The notes under the pieces were generated by a model. That model ran no database searches. It worked only from the letters and a program-made list of their open reading frames with translations, and was not told the origin of the DNA. Positions 11,459 through 22,148 of a stretch of DNA of 64,000 bases are shown here, one piece after another; the first letter of the stretch is position 1, and the number at the start of each line of letters is the position of its first letter. Position numbers and translations under genes: made by a program. This DNA is from Daldinia sp. FL1419 (taxonomy: Eukaryota; Ascomycota; Sordariomycetes; Xylariales; Hypoxylaceae): assembly GCA_025201765.1 (NCBI GenBank), contig MU623342.1, positions 496,001 through 560,000 of the forward strand, in the 5' to 3' direction.

Positions 11459-11949
11459 GGCAAATAACCCGAAGCAAAAACAGCGAAGGGGATCCGGCTG
11501 AAGTTTAACGCGGATGAGCTAAGTGATGCGCATACGGAGAGGGACTAGATAATGTCTTCTGTTTTCCTAGGCATTGTGGGTTTTATCCACGCTCGTTGCA
11601 TTTTCTGGCGTTTGCTTAGGTAGGTATTGAGATCCCAAAATGATGTACGATGGTCTTATGGCTTAATCATAACTCGAAATAGCTGCTTAGATGACCCGTT
11701 CTAGACGAATCGGAGTGATTGGCGTGGGATTAAGTAATTACGGAAATACCCCGATTTGACTGCTATTCTATGTGAATGAAGTTAAGCTTGCTTGTAAGAT
11801 AGAAAGGGGGAGTGATATTGCCACGATCCTCAATTGAAGCATGTATGCGATTATTTCGTTCATCATTAAATACATTGGACTACCTCGTCAAGCTAGGCCC
11901 AGACTCTTAATATTTAGATCCCAGGGCTCATCAATATTTATAAAAATCA
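11459..11949. other. Intergenic between convergent 3' ends
   Basis: About 490 bases between the stop codons of two convergent genes. It holds both 3' flanks and no coding signal. Confidence 0.6.
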
Positions 11950-13157
11950 TTACACATGCTTGGACAAGAACTTGAGCACAGTCTCGTAGCCGCGGACGTA
12001 CTCCTCCTTAACGCGGTCGTTTTCCAAGTCGGAGCGCGCCGCCATCCACCCGTGGATCTGGTCGCCGAAAGTTTCGACGTGCTTGGGGCCCTGGAGGTTC
12101 TGCTCGAACTTCTTGACGTCCTCGGGGTTCTCGTCCTTGGAGGCGAGGAGCGCGAGGGGGATCTTGATGTTCGAGGCGTCGGCGGGATCGACCATGGCTG
12201 GGTGCGCTTCGACGCCGGCTTTGAAGATCGTGTCGGGCTTGGATGTTACTAGGGATACGACTTTGCCGCCCCAGCAGAACTGTGGGTTGTGGTGTTAATT
12301 GCGGCCTGTAAGATTCCATAAAGGAGAAAGATAAACAAAAAAATAAAAAATAAAATAAAATAAAAGAATGCTTACCCCTAGGATAGCCCAGCTCTTAATC
12401 TGGGGGTACTTGGCCGCGACGGCGTTGACGTAGTCCGGAACCTTGGCCGCGACGCTAGGCGGGGAGTTATTCTGGAAGAAGGCGCCGAGGTTCTTCTGCT
12501 TCTCCTCGGTGTCGGGGGGGAACCAGGAGAGCGGGGCGGGGGCGCCCTTGAACCAGTCCGGGATGAAGACGCGGTACTTCTGGGAGTGGTCCGAGGTGGA
12601 GAGGATGTCGGCGCCTTGCAGGGTCTGCGGGTAGAACCCGAAGATGTCGTAGATGGTGATTATGCCCTTAGTGGCCTCCTCGGGGCCGGTTACGTCTGAT
12701 TGGGTGGTTAGGAATGTGCGGAGCGAAGGTGTTGTTGAGGGTGGCGATGGCTGCAAGTGGCCGACTTACAAGTCTTGAAACCGCCGAGGTCTTCGTATGT
12801 GCCCTTCTCGGTATACCCCTTGGACACGACGGGGGGGATGTTGCAGCAGGCCTCGGAGTGGCCGTGTTGAGCTGGCATGGTCGACATCTTGCAGGCGTGA
12901 TGTTTATTCGTCAATTGCTTTCGGGAGATTTGATTTGTGATAGATTGTGAGGCGAAGGTTCTAGACTGAAGGGGGGATGCGTGCGAGGCTGACGATATTG
13001 TTGAAGGATTAGAGTTGGAGCTGGAATTAAAATTGGAAAGGGAGGAGGAGGAGGATGAAAGGGGAAGTTGAGAATTACTTGTTGAAGGTGGGGATACGAA
13101 ACCTGATGCGACGGCAACAGCTCTTCGGGATCCGGGAAGGTGCTTTGATAGAGACAT
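11950..13157 (-). CDS. Dienelactone hydrolase family protein with mitochondrial-type leader
   Basis: Exons are 13157-12770, 12695-12376 and 12279-11950, giving 345 residues. The introns of 74 and 96 nt start GTAAGT and GTAAGC and preserve frame. It is an alpha/beta hydrolase of the dienelactone hydrolase class. The nucleophile Cys lies in GFCWGG at the exon 2/3 junction, the Asp in ALLASKDE and the His in QIHGW; an early YDIFGF motif is also family-typical. The fungal N-terminal block HSEACCNIPPVVSKGY starts near residue 98. Before it lies a leader of about 90 residues rich in Ser, Asn and Arg with an SRTFAS site, resembling a mitochondrial presequence. An in-frame second ATG at 12887 would give a 255-residue form lacking the leader. 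The first ATG has T at -3, the second A at -3, so leaky scanning could yield two forms. The natural substrate is unknown. Confidence 0.9.
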
Positions 13158-13265
13158 CCAATGTGAGGTATGTACATTAATTATTAGAGTTGCCAAGTAT
13201 TATTTCCAATTGCACGTATTTACGATATTATGTCATTTGTGATGTATAATTAACTTTGTTACATT

Positions 13266-13297
13266 TAACTAACTAGTTGCATTTAACTAGTTAGTTA
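13266..13297. repeat. Perfect inverted repeat, 13-bp arms, 6-nt loop
   Basis: The arms TAACTAACTAGTT (13266-13278) and AACTAGTTAGTTA (13285-13297) are exact reverse complements around GCATTT. It lies about 110 bp upstream of the hydrolase start, so it could be a promoter operator or a hairpin-forming repeat. Confidence 0.9.
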
Positions 13298-13959
13298 GAT
13301 TCTATTTCTAAATTGATTTCCAACAGCATCGAGTTTACGTTTCGAGAATGTTCACTGCATAATTGCCAAAAAGGTAGGTACTCCAAACGCTCTGAATTGC
13401 TCAAAATTCCATTTACTTCTCGATGATCTCAATACCGACCATGGATCGGCTCCTTTGCTGGGACGGGTGAGGGGTAGCTTAGCTTTCCAGCGATGATGCT
13501 AGAAGATTAGAAGATGTGGGGTAAGCTCCCCTTCAATGTGGTACATAGGTACATACTGTATCGTAGAGGTACGCTACCTACGGCCGTGATGTCATATATC
13601 AGAAAGCCTTCGGAAGCCGCCGACTGCGGACAGCGGTTTTGACGCCAAATACGGATTAGCGTATTCCCAATTCGAGACCCGCAGGTCCTGGAATGTTCTA
13701 GCGTCTAAATTAGAAATCTCACTATTGTTAGGTGCGGATAGCCAGAGCCATAGGGCTGAAGGTCCCCTATTCATCTGTTCATCGGCGATCTTATTCAGCA
13801 AGTCTCACCTCCGCGCCCTTGCACAGGATCTCGTGATAGTCTCTTTTCTTCCATATGATGAATATGCTCAATTTATGCATCCTTAAACATGTAGTATGAC
13901 GTAGTTACGATATGTTTTATGGTGTAGTTACGTTTAACGTCGTGAGTTGCAAAGGCAAT

Positions 13960-13979
13960 AAGGGGTATATATACCCCTT
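13960..13979. repeat. 20-bp perfect palindrome centred on TATATA
   Basis: AAGGGGTATATATACCCCTT reads the same on both strands. It is followed by a T run, so on the plus strand it also resembles a hairpin plus U tract. It is far from any called start codon. Confidence 0.9.
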
Positions 13980-14161
13980 TTTTCTCCATTGATTCGAATT
14001 TCGGATCTCATTAGAAAAATCGTTACCAACATAGCTCCCACAATAACAACTACTTCTTATCACTCTCATAAAGTTTCCTTCTATCCATTTTAGGAATCAA
14101 CCTTGTTCTTGTATTTCAATTCCTAATTATCATATTTCGTTCCGCCTTATTCCTCTTCCTG

Positions 14162-15346
14162 TTATTCGCGGCTGCTCGCCCAGTCACTTGCGGTCATGTT
14201 ACGGATGTACGCGAATGCGACTCGGACCACTGCATCAGAATAAAAAGCATTAGCTATCTGCTCAACGTTCGAGTGGGTTAGAAGAAATGCGGGCTCCAAA
14301 CGCAGGGCCAACAAATACATGTTATGTTGCGAACAGGGGGTAATGTAGCCCCTGCCGAGATAGGACATCGGTCAGAATAGTAGTACCGAATTCTACTTAC
14401 TGAACTTTTCGTCCTCTAGCTTGAGCCGGGATACTGCCTCTGATTCGGAGAACCAGAATGTCGAAAACTTCATTCGGTCTTCCTCTTCCGTCATACGATT
14501 CTCGTCGCGCCTGGTATCACCTAGGGGTTTCGCCGCAAACCAGTATATATGTCTCCAGGCGCCGGTGCCAGGGTCCGGATCTAATACATAATGACACTTT
14601 GCTTTAGGGCACGAGAATGCGGAAAGTTCGCAGTGTTAGGCAGGGGAGAGGGGGGTAAGGAAATACAAGGAATTTAAGGAGCTGTCTAACAACGTACTGC
14701 CAATGGTAAGTTAGCAAATCCGAAACTGACAAAGTACAGCAGATTTAAAGGGCAGGAATCTGCGGAGTTAACGTATAGCGCACCATTCGCTGGAGCCAAT
14801 GCTCTCGTTGCTGAGGCCATCTGTAATACCTGTGAATTTGTCCTCAAGACCATATTTGGTTACTCGGTTTGTGGTCTGGACCGGGGCCAACTTCGGTGGC
14901 GTCGATCTGGACCCAAATCTAAGCCGTAATGGTTGAACGGCCACTCCGGTCTCTTCGGACGTCTCGCGCAGGGCCGCGTCGAGCTGCCCCTCGTCGAAGT
15001 TCTTACGTCCTTTAGGTAATTGATATATCCCTATGTTTTTGTTATAGACCACCAAGACCATGGGCCGTGTCGACTCCGCCTGGTCAACTGTGACCGTTCC
15101 ACAACTGACAAGCATTTCGTCTGCCTGATGAAAGCAACCCTCGTTGTTGATCTTCTCCCATACCCGGTCATCGGTCCAATCGACGTGGCGGTCTGGGTCA
15201 TCCTTGGCCCAGAGCTCCCGCCTCGCTAGTTCCTTGAACTTTCTAACCAGTTTAGCAGTCCTTGTGGGTTCAACTTTTACTAGCCGTGCGGCGACATTCT
15301 TCAAGGCCACTGGCCGGGTTGGTTTCTCGAGGGATCCGTGGGCCAT
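14162..15346 (-). CDS. Nudix hydrolase
   Basis: The first exon, 15346-14830, starts at ATG 15346. It carries a full Nudix box at about residues 113-135 (G-x5-E-x7-RE-T-x-EE-x-GV), the Mg-binding loop for cleaving nucleoside-diphosphate-linked substrates. A second exon ends at 14401 and encodes DPDPGTGAWRHIYWFAAK and a WFSESEAVSRLKLEDE helix, matching the C-terminal half of Nudix folds. The intron between them starts GTATTA at 14829. Its acceptor is either TATTAG (exon from 14580) or CTAAAG (exon from 14601), both in frame. The last exon is uncertain. A donor GTAAGT at 14400 can join 14253-14162 in frame (total 262 or 269 residues). A very canonical 49-nt intron ending GGCAG would instead lead to an earlier stop near 14282. 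Substrate unknown. The first 70 residues are basic and family-atypical. Confidence 0.8.
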
Positions 15347-18300
15347 TGGAGATATGTAAAGTGTTATCTTTTTGAAAGACTTTTTTTTTGGCGAAAGTGG
15401 TATAATGGTATAGCAGAAACAGTTACTGGGTTTTACTAAGGAACCTGACTATAGTAACTGGACAGGAATATTCTGTCATTAAATGCACCATGGAGAAGAA
15501 GCCTTCTTATCATACTAGCCATATCCCACCCAATCCAAGGTAATTGGTCGTATCTGATGCGGCTCGCGCACCGTACCCATGATCAAGGGTTAATATTGCC
15601 GTCAAAAGCCTTTGAATTCGCAAGTTTTGCTCCATTCGGAGACCAGAATTTGCATTCCTATATCTCCTATCACATTGATCTGCACACTCGGTCAAATAAA
15701 TGAGATAGGTCATCTCTGGTTCCCCGTGAGACCAACCAGACCAGGCATTTCGATCTAAGAGCAGGAATCTTTCGGTTGAATCGAAGGTGCCCGCATACAG
15801 TAACCAAGGAGTTGGGATAAGCCCACGAGCTTATTCGCGGGAACCAAAGCCTCCAACTAGATACCCGACCAACCTAGTTTTAGTGTCCATGGTCGCCGAG
15901 TGGGATTCTTTATGCCATCAACGTCATGCATGAGTTTCCTGCATAACGCGTGCAAGAGTTTTAGGTGAGCCGAATCTGCGATCACCGGTCAAACTTAACG
16001 CACTCCGTGGGAGCCCGCCGTTGATTGCCCACCCTCACACAAGGGAGAGTAATTCATGTGGCAGAGCCCCTAGCGTGTGTATCTTTTAGACTAGTCTTCC
16101 CTCGTCCCTAGAACTCCGGAGTACAGAAGCAAGAAAGCAAACGCGTGACCGCCGCATCGACTTGACCGACTCAGGCGATAAGGAACCGCGGGCCCCTATT
16201 CGACGCCGCGTGACCCGCAAGATGATCAGTCGGTCCCCCTTAGACAGGCCGAGTCGTACGAAGGTGAGGATGGCAATATTGCCGAAAGGTCGGCCATTGG
16301 GCTGCTACAGCACGGCTACCAAGACGAGATCAACGGTATCATGGAAATGTAAGAATTCCATATTTCTAGTTCACTGCTGTGTGAGGTAGGAACTCCATTT
16401 AACAGGGGTTATTCAAGTCAATGGCGGTTCAGCGCCGTTTATATTAGCCGGCTTCTTCACCAGTATCCACTTTATCGCATCATCAGGATCCCGTCATGCT
16501 CTACGATGTTAGACTTCCCTGCATGCGCTACCAGAAGAAAGACAACTACGGCCCTCTGTCATGACAATCCTCCCCCCCTGATTTCACAGCTCTTACAGAA
16601 CCGCAACGTTGGGACCGTTACGACAACAACGAACCGTGCCTTGTCGTATTACCAGGGCAGCTTAAGATGCACCCTGGTGGTTGGCTACACCTCTTAGGTC
16701 TTAGGCTCTAACCGGTTACTTGATCACATATATGCCGGGATTTGGTGCCTAACCCGAACTGGGAATTCCACCCGCCAGTCAACCAGAAAACGAAAGTCTT
16801 AGCCTCAACCCTCTATCAGAAGCTAGGAACGCAGATGCAGATTGACCGAACAGTTTGCGAGGATAGCCTTGTCGACCGTAAGCTGTCAGGAAGTTCAAAT
16901 AACATTCTGATAGTCCAAGCTAAATATATGCGGCACATCCAATGGCTTCCAAAATCGGACCGGACTCCGACCCCAATCCGGGGTATTCGACAGGAAAAAA
17001 AGCAAAAGGATACAAATTTCGACAGAGCAGATGGCTTGAGCTTCAGCTAGCCTGTTCGCGCGGTAAGTTGTGATAAGTCGCAATGCCGGAGCCATGGCCC
17101 ATGGGTTGTTCATGTCAAGGGTGGATACTACATCTACACCGGTCAGTAAGCGGCTAAGAATACAGTCGCGTCTAACGTGCCACAGCATCGCAAGAGCCGG
17201 TGAACGGGATCCTGGAGTTGGATCGTCCCAACTCCCAATTGTTTGCATCAGCAAACAATAGCTACCCAGGCCACCCAGGGAAAACCGACGATCACGTCCA
17301 TTTGGCTGACAGGTACGGTACCCTTGGCTGGCCTAACCCGTAACGGCCCTACTCCCCCCCGACCGATTACGTCGGTCATGGGTACGGCGCACGGTAACGA
17401 GAAGACCATGTCGCGAACGGAGAGTGTTCCTAGTCGCTAGAGGTAAAGAGGGAGGTGCACATAAGCTTATAAAAGTTGAAAGCAAGCTACCACCTTCCTG
17501 TCGTCATCGAGTCTTAACGCCGGGATATTGGGTGAAGTAGGAAAGAATCCTACTGGCAGTCTTGGTAATAGAAGGACTCTGGAACAGCTTCCAGAGCGGG
17601 CGGCTGAAGAGGGCCAATCTGTTCCCGGCACGTTTCCAGGGTGAGATCCCTTACATCTACCGATCGCTGAGCAAACCGAAGACCCAACTTGCATGTGTCG
17701 GGCCTAGACTACCAAAGTCAGCCAAAAGATAGCATGGTCAATCCTTCGAATCGGCAGGAGACTCCGAGCCCAAAGGAATCAGTACGCGGCAGCGACATGC
17801 ATATAGGAAATGATCTACGTTATAAGAAACGAAGATGATCAATAAAAAACGACCTCAAAAAAAAAAAAAAAAAAGTTTCCCAATAGTTTCCAACCCTCGG
17901 GTCCGCAGGCTTGTCGGGTAAGGATGCGTAAGTAAGGTACAGATAATTTCTCGGTTCGACGTTTAATGAATGTTAGGCCAGAAAGAAGAAGAAAAAAGTA
18001 CATTTGAACATTGGAAGGTTCAAAAGGTAAAAATGTACCTAATTTTATACGCATATCGTGCATATCTACCTCTTATCGTGCATACTATGAATAGAACACC
18101 GAAACAAATATTATGCGTATGGTGCGTTAAATCACATGATTATTCTCCTACCTTGGCACAAGCTGCAATTAAACTTGGGCCACTATTTCTCTTTCATCAT
18201 TTGCCCTAAAATGTATCACTCTGATACATCAACTAAATAAAATCCACAACCTCGAGAAGAGATTCTACCTCGGCGCGGAGGCTCTTAGCCACTGTCTAAG

Positions 18301-18744
18301 TATCAGGAGGTTTTCCGTCAAAGTGGCCAGTTGTTAAGACATCTGTTTACGTTTTTGTCGATAGTTGGACTATTTATTGGCTGTCAAGCTTATTTGGAAT
18401 CGTTAGGTCTTGCCCTAGGAGGTGAGACATCGTCAGCAGCGATTAGTGACAGCTCCAATGGGATAAGACATGCATGAACATCCTAAGCTTCTGGGTTTAT
18501 TTTCTTTTATTTTTTTTATTTTTTATTTTTATTTTTCCCCCCTTCTTTAGCTACCTATGCATCTCCGCAATATACGCTTCTTATAGTCGTACAAGCGATG
18601 GTTCAAGCTATCCGTATGGCTGGCAAGTCAATTTGTAAAATGACTTTTAGTGATACAGCCTTCTCCCACTACCGGCAGCAACTGACATTCGATTAGTCGG
18701 TTATCATGGAAATATCTGCGTCGTGCAACAGACTTGTATCGTCG
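15347..18744. other. Gene-free region with coding-like remnants
   Basis: About 3.4 kb with normal base composition but no gene that can be assembled. Short frames look protein-like without leading anywhere. At 16240-16350 (+), a stretch with AIGLLQHGYQDEINGIMEM ends at a plausible GTAAGA donor. At about 16580-16690 (+), a frame contains EPQRWDRYDNNEPCLVVLPG. At 17100-17340 (+), frames shift between GPWVVHVKGGYYIYTG and RYGTLGWPNP. I read these as decayed genes, possibly of more than one origin, and cannot name the families. A poly-A/T tract lies at about 17858-17874. Confidence 0.4.
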
Positions 18745-20320
18745 CGATGCGCTTATTGAGCCTACAGGATTTGCAGGCGGAGAAAGGTCACTCTAAACAA
18801 GGCTACGAAAAAAATCGTTCTCACTTGCGAACAAGCGAAACGCGATGGCTACCAGTGAGCTTGGGTTGATACATGTTGCATCGATAAGATGAGCAGCGCC
18901 GAACTCAGCGAGGCTATCAATTCAATGTAGCAGTGGTATGAAGAGTCCGCCGTATGCTACGCTTATCTTATAGATGTGGATAATGTATGAGTCGACGAAG
19001 GGCCTAATTAGTCGGCTAACGCTCACGCATTCAGTTCCCTTACATGTCTCTATCAATAAACAAGGACAATAAGCCACAGGCCTACGAACGGTTCACTAGA
19101 GCCTGGATGTTGCAAGAGCTTATTGCACCTTCGGTTCTCGTCTTCTATGACTGCGGATGGGTAGAGATAGGCAAGCGATCAGAACAATGAGTTCAAGATT
19201 ATATTACGGGGGTCACGCGAATCCCGGGATCTCTTGTATCCACGCCCAAGTCCTCCTTATCGCAATATAGCGTCGCTCAAAAAAAGTCTTGGGTAGCCTG
19301 CAGATCGAGCACACGCCTCGAAGATGTGGCGTATTCTTTACTGAGACTTTTTGGCGTGGACGTTGGAAAGTATATTTGCGAAGTCTCCGGACGATTTTAT
19401 AAACTCGGGAGATATAGTGGAGAATTTCGAGGGCGTATGGCCTCCGTCCTCCAGTGGCCGACAGGGGGCTTCAGATTTTCGCCCATCTTAAAGAGCAGTA
19501 CTTCAGTATACACTCTCATTTATACTCTGGGAATCCTGGAATAGTTATTTATGATACTAGGATAAACGCGGCTTATCGCCAACTTGGCTGTGATATGGAC
19601 TCGGTGTCAATACTACAAGCTAGAACGCCACATGTCGGGCAGCGCCATTCGAGGACGGCTAATAGATATGTAAGACTGGTTACACCAAAACTCGGATGAC
19701 ACTACCTAAGTGAATCCTACGGATCAAATTCGTGGAATCCGATATATATTCACAAGACGCCTCCTACCTGGGAACATGATTGTTTTGGTTTCGGAGGCGC
19801 CCATTTGCGACACATACCTACTGACGTAGATATTGCGCCAGTATCTACATCAACGAAGACGCAGCTTGGTCCCTACGACCGTATCCATTTATTGAAAATC
19901 AAGGAGGTATATTTATCAGGATTAGATTCCGTACCCCGAGAGATTGTGCTTCCAACCGCGGAAATAGCGCGGTCCCCGATTTATGGCTGTATTCGGTTTG
20001 GATCCGGATTTGAACAATCACCCGGGTCTTTTTACTTTGTACTTTTTTATATAAGTATTGAGGAGTTTAAAGTAAGCCTCGCCTTCGTCTGTGACACTAA
20101 ATATTTTCATTTCGCCATTTATCCCTTCCGGTATTCGTTGTATCGAATACCTAAGCAAGGAACCTATGCGATACGTCGGGATAAGCTAGACCCATCTAAC
20201 CCTTTCACTTACAAAGGAAATTGCTGGAACATGTATGATGAGACAGCTAGAGCACGAATGCCTACTACGAGCATCCCGCGGTTTATAGTTCACCCCATGA
20301 TTCCGATTTCGTCCTAGAAC
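18745..20320 (+). pseudogene. Decayed HET-domain (heterokaryon incompatibility) gene
   Basis: The hallmark motifs of the fungal HET domain appear in order on the plus strand but in two frames with stops. At about 18747 a frame reads MRLLSLQDLQAEKGHSKQGYEK. WVDTCCIDK is at 18862-18888, preceded directly by an in-frame TGA (18856-18858) and followed by SAELSEAINSM and a TAG (18928-18930). CYAYLIDVD is at about 18955-18981. In another frame RFTRAWMLQELIAP is at about 19089-19130, then YDCGWVEIG, a TGA at 19188-19190, ITGVTRIPG, and SWVACRSSTRLEDVAYSLLRLFGV up to about 19360. The GEG-type motif expected next is gone. An open frame at 19805-20317 probably derives from the C-terminal part. Intact HET proteins trigger incompatibility cell death on non-self fusion; this copy has at least three stops and a frame change. 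The lesions are not concentrated in the CpA-to-TpA pattern expected of RIP. Confidence 0.85.
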
Positions 20321-20445
20321 GTGAAGATCCTCATACGGTCGAAGGAGAGACGGCTGGCAACCGCTCACATTTCTTAATTCAGGCGGAAGAGACAGCTGCG
20401 TAACATGGTGTATTTTAGTAGGGCATATCTTATATATAGTCTACA

Positions 20446-21796
20446 TTAGGCCCCAAGATGAGCGTATTCTTTGTTAAACGCTCTTCCAATAACCATGCGA
20501 CGTATCTCTGATGTTCCTGCCCCTATTTCATATAACTTGGCACTAGTAAAGTGGTTAGCAACGTCATGAGAATGACGTGGATCTGTAGTAAACTTACTCC
20601 CTTAATAACCTCGAGGCTGGCATTTCCTCGACATAACCCATACCACCGAGTAATTGTATGCAATCCAGCGAAGACTCGGTAGCCCGCTCGGCCGCGTATA
20701 GGATGGCACCTGCGCAGTCCTGCGTCCTGATCTGTCCTTCCTCATCAACAGTCTTGGCAGTAGCGTAGGTATATGCCCTCGACGCTTGCAGCTTCGTGTA
20801 CATGTCGGCCAGCTTACCCTGTAGGAACTGATTATGTGCGATAGGGGCGCCGAACTGCTTACGCTGATGCGTGAAAGGCAGCGCGACATCAAGAGCTGCT
20901 TGCATGATACCCAAGGGCCCAGCACTTAGCACAAGGCGCTCGAGGTCGAGTCCTTCCATCAGCACACGCACGCCCCCGTTAACTTTGCCTAGTATGTTCT
21001 CATCTGGTACAAATACGTTTTCGAAGACTAGCTCTCCCGTATTACTACCCCGCATGCCCATCTTGTCGAGCTTCCTTGCGCAGCTGAATCCGTCGGAACG
21101 AGTCTCTACAATGAAAGCCGTGATACCCTTGGATCCCTTGTCTGGTTCAGTCTTAGCGTACACGACCACGACATCGGCGTCCGGCCCGTTGGTAATCCAC
21201 ATCTTGGTCCCGTTGAGTTGGTACCCTCCGTCGACTCTCTTGGCCGACATTCGCATGCTTACGACATCACTACCGGCACCTGACTCGGACATGGCTAAGG
21301 CGCCGACTTTGGTCCCCGCGATTAGGTCCGGTAGGTACCGGGCCTTCTGGTCAGGGGAGCCATTAAGCTGCAGCTGGTTGACGCAAAGTTGGGAATGGGC
21401 AGCGTAGCTGAGACCAATGCTGCCACTCGCACGAGATATCTCCTCCATAACGACGCAGTGGGCTTGGTACCCTAGAGCCATACCACCAACGCCTTCATCC
21501 GCCGTCATTCCCAGAAACCCGGCTTCGCCTAGCTTCGGCCACATTTCCGCGGGAAAGGCATTGCTCTTATCTGTATGCGCGGCAACTTCCTCCGTAATCT
21601 CACGCCGCGTGAACTCCTGCACTCGCTCACGAAGCTCAGCCAAGTCTGCGGCGGTAGGTGGCACGAAACCCTGGGGATGCTTAGAGGATGCATACCGCTG
21701 GAACTGTGAGGGCGATAGCGCTAACGGGAGGGGTGATTTAGTAGTTGGTATTAATGAATGCTGTGCCGGGCGACGGAGAACCCTGAATGCCTTCAT
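20446..21796 (-). CDS. ivdA: Isovaleryl-CoA dehydrogenase, mitochondrial
   Basis: Exons are 21796-20598 and 20542-20446, giving 431 residues; the 55-nt intron starts GTAAGT and ends ACTAG in phase 2. It oxidises isovaleryl-CoA to 3-methylcrotonyl-CoA in leucine breakdown, passing electrons to ETF through FAD. The first 36 residues are basic with no acidic residues and end near QRYASS, a mitochondrial presequence. The acyl-CoA dehydrogenase fold is complete: the [14 protein letters not shown] flavin motif (about 168-181), the WITNGPDAD segment (about 200-208), and the C-terminal [19 protein letters not shown]. It is assigned to the isovaleryl branch because the catalytic Glu sits in LDLERLV (Glu about 286), while the position that is Glu in most other acyl-CoA dehydrogenases is Gly-Ala-Gly here. 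It is divergent from mccB, with 352 bp between start codons. The symbol follows the Aspergillus nidulans leucine gene set. Confidence 0.96.
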
Positions 21797-21900
21797 GTTT
21801 TATGCAAGTAAGTGAATAATTAATCGTGTATATACAAAGTAAATTTAAAGATAATAAAAAATAAAAATAAAAATAGAATAAAAAAGGGAATGTTGATAAC

Positions 21901-21906
21901 CCTCGG
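21901..21906 (+). promoter_or_regulatory. CCTCGG box 1
   Basis: Exact hexamer in the divergent promoter, 105 bp upstream of the ivd start. It matches the FarA/FarB core site. Six bases can occur by chance, but there is a second copy 62 bp away. Confidence 0.5.
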
Positions 21907-21968
21907 CTTATTCTTACCCCAGAAAGTTGTAAACAGTTAAAACAGCTAGTCAAACGGGTAACGGTAAA

Positions 21969-21974
21969 CCTCGG
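21969..21974 (+). promoter_or_regulatory. CCTCGG box 2
   Basis: Second exact copy, in the same orientation, immediately before the ATAAGCGG repeats. Confidence 0.5.
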
Positions 21975-21975
21975 C

Positions 21976-21999
21976 ATAAGCGGCTATAAGCGGTATCCG
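21976..21999. promoter_or_regulatory. ATAAGCGG direct repeat and CGG-N3-CCG
   Basis: Two ATAAGCGG copies 10 bp apart; the second runs into CGGTATCCG, an inverted CGG pair with a 3-base spacer. This is the form of a Zn2Cys6 dimer site. Confidence 0.5.
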
Positions 22000-22148
22000 C
22001 CTCAAAGCTTCCCTGGTTTCCCGACGTCAGCTCCTTCAGCTCTCCCATTCTCCAACATTACTCGTTAATAGGCAATTTCCACTTTCCGAATTTACACCAT
22101 TTTTGTTTTGCAACAGTATGTAGCAGGACGCACACAATAGTCGCCAAC

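Larger units (their letters stand above)
13158..14161. other. Intergenic with two strong palindromes
   Basis: About 1 kb upstream of the hydrolase and downstream of the Nudix gene. It contains a perfect 13-bp inverted repeat at 13266-13297 and a 20-bp perfect palindrome at 13960-13979. No coding frame is supported. Confidence 0.6.
21797..22148. promoter_or_regulatory. Divergent promoter of ivd and mccB
   Basis: A 352-bp region between the two start codons, AT-rich near ivd and CT-rich near mccB. It holds two CCTCGG boxes (21901-21906 and 21969-21974), two direct ATAAGCGG copies (21976-21983 and 21986-21993) and a CGG-TAT-CCG inverted triplet (21991-21999). CCTCGG is the core reported for the FarA/FarB zinc-cluster regulators of fatty-acid use in Aspergillus nidulans. 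CGG triplets are general Zn2Cys6 half-sites. Joint control of both genes is inferred from the shared region. Confidence 0.75.

Noticed and set aside
17054..17130. Possible glycoside hydrolase fragment (PWVVHVKGGYYIYTG)
   Set aside because: It resembles a GH43-type opening, but the match is about 15 residues and the following sequence changes frame with no further family motif.
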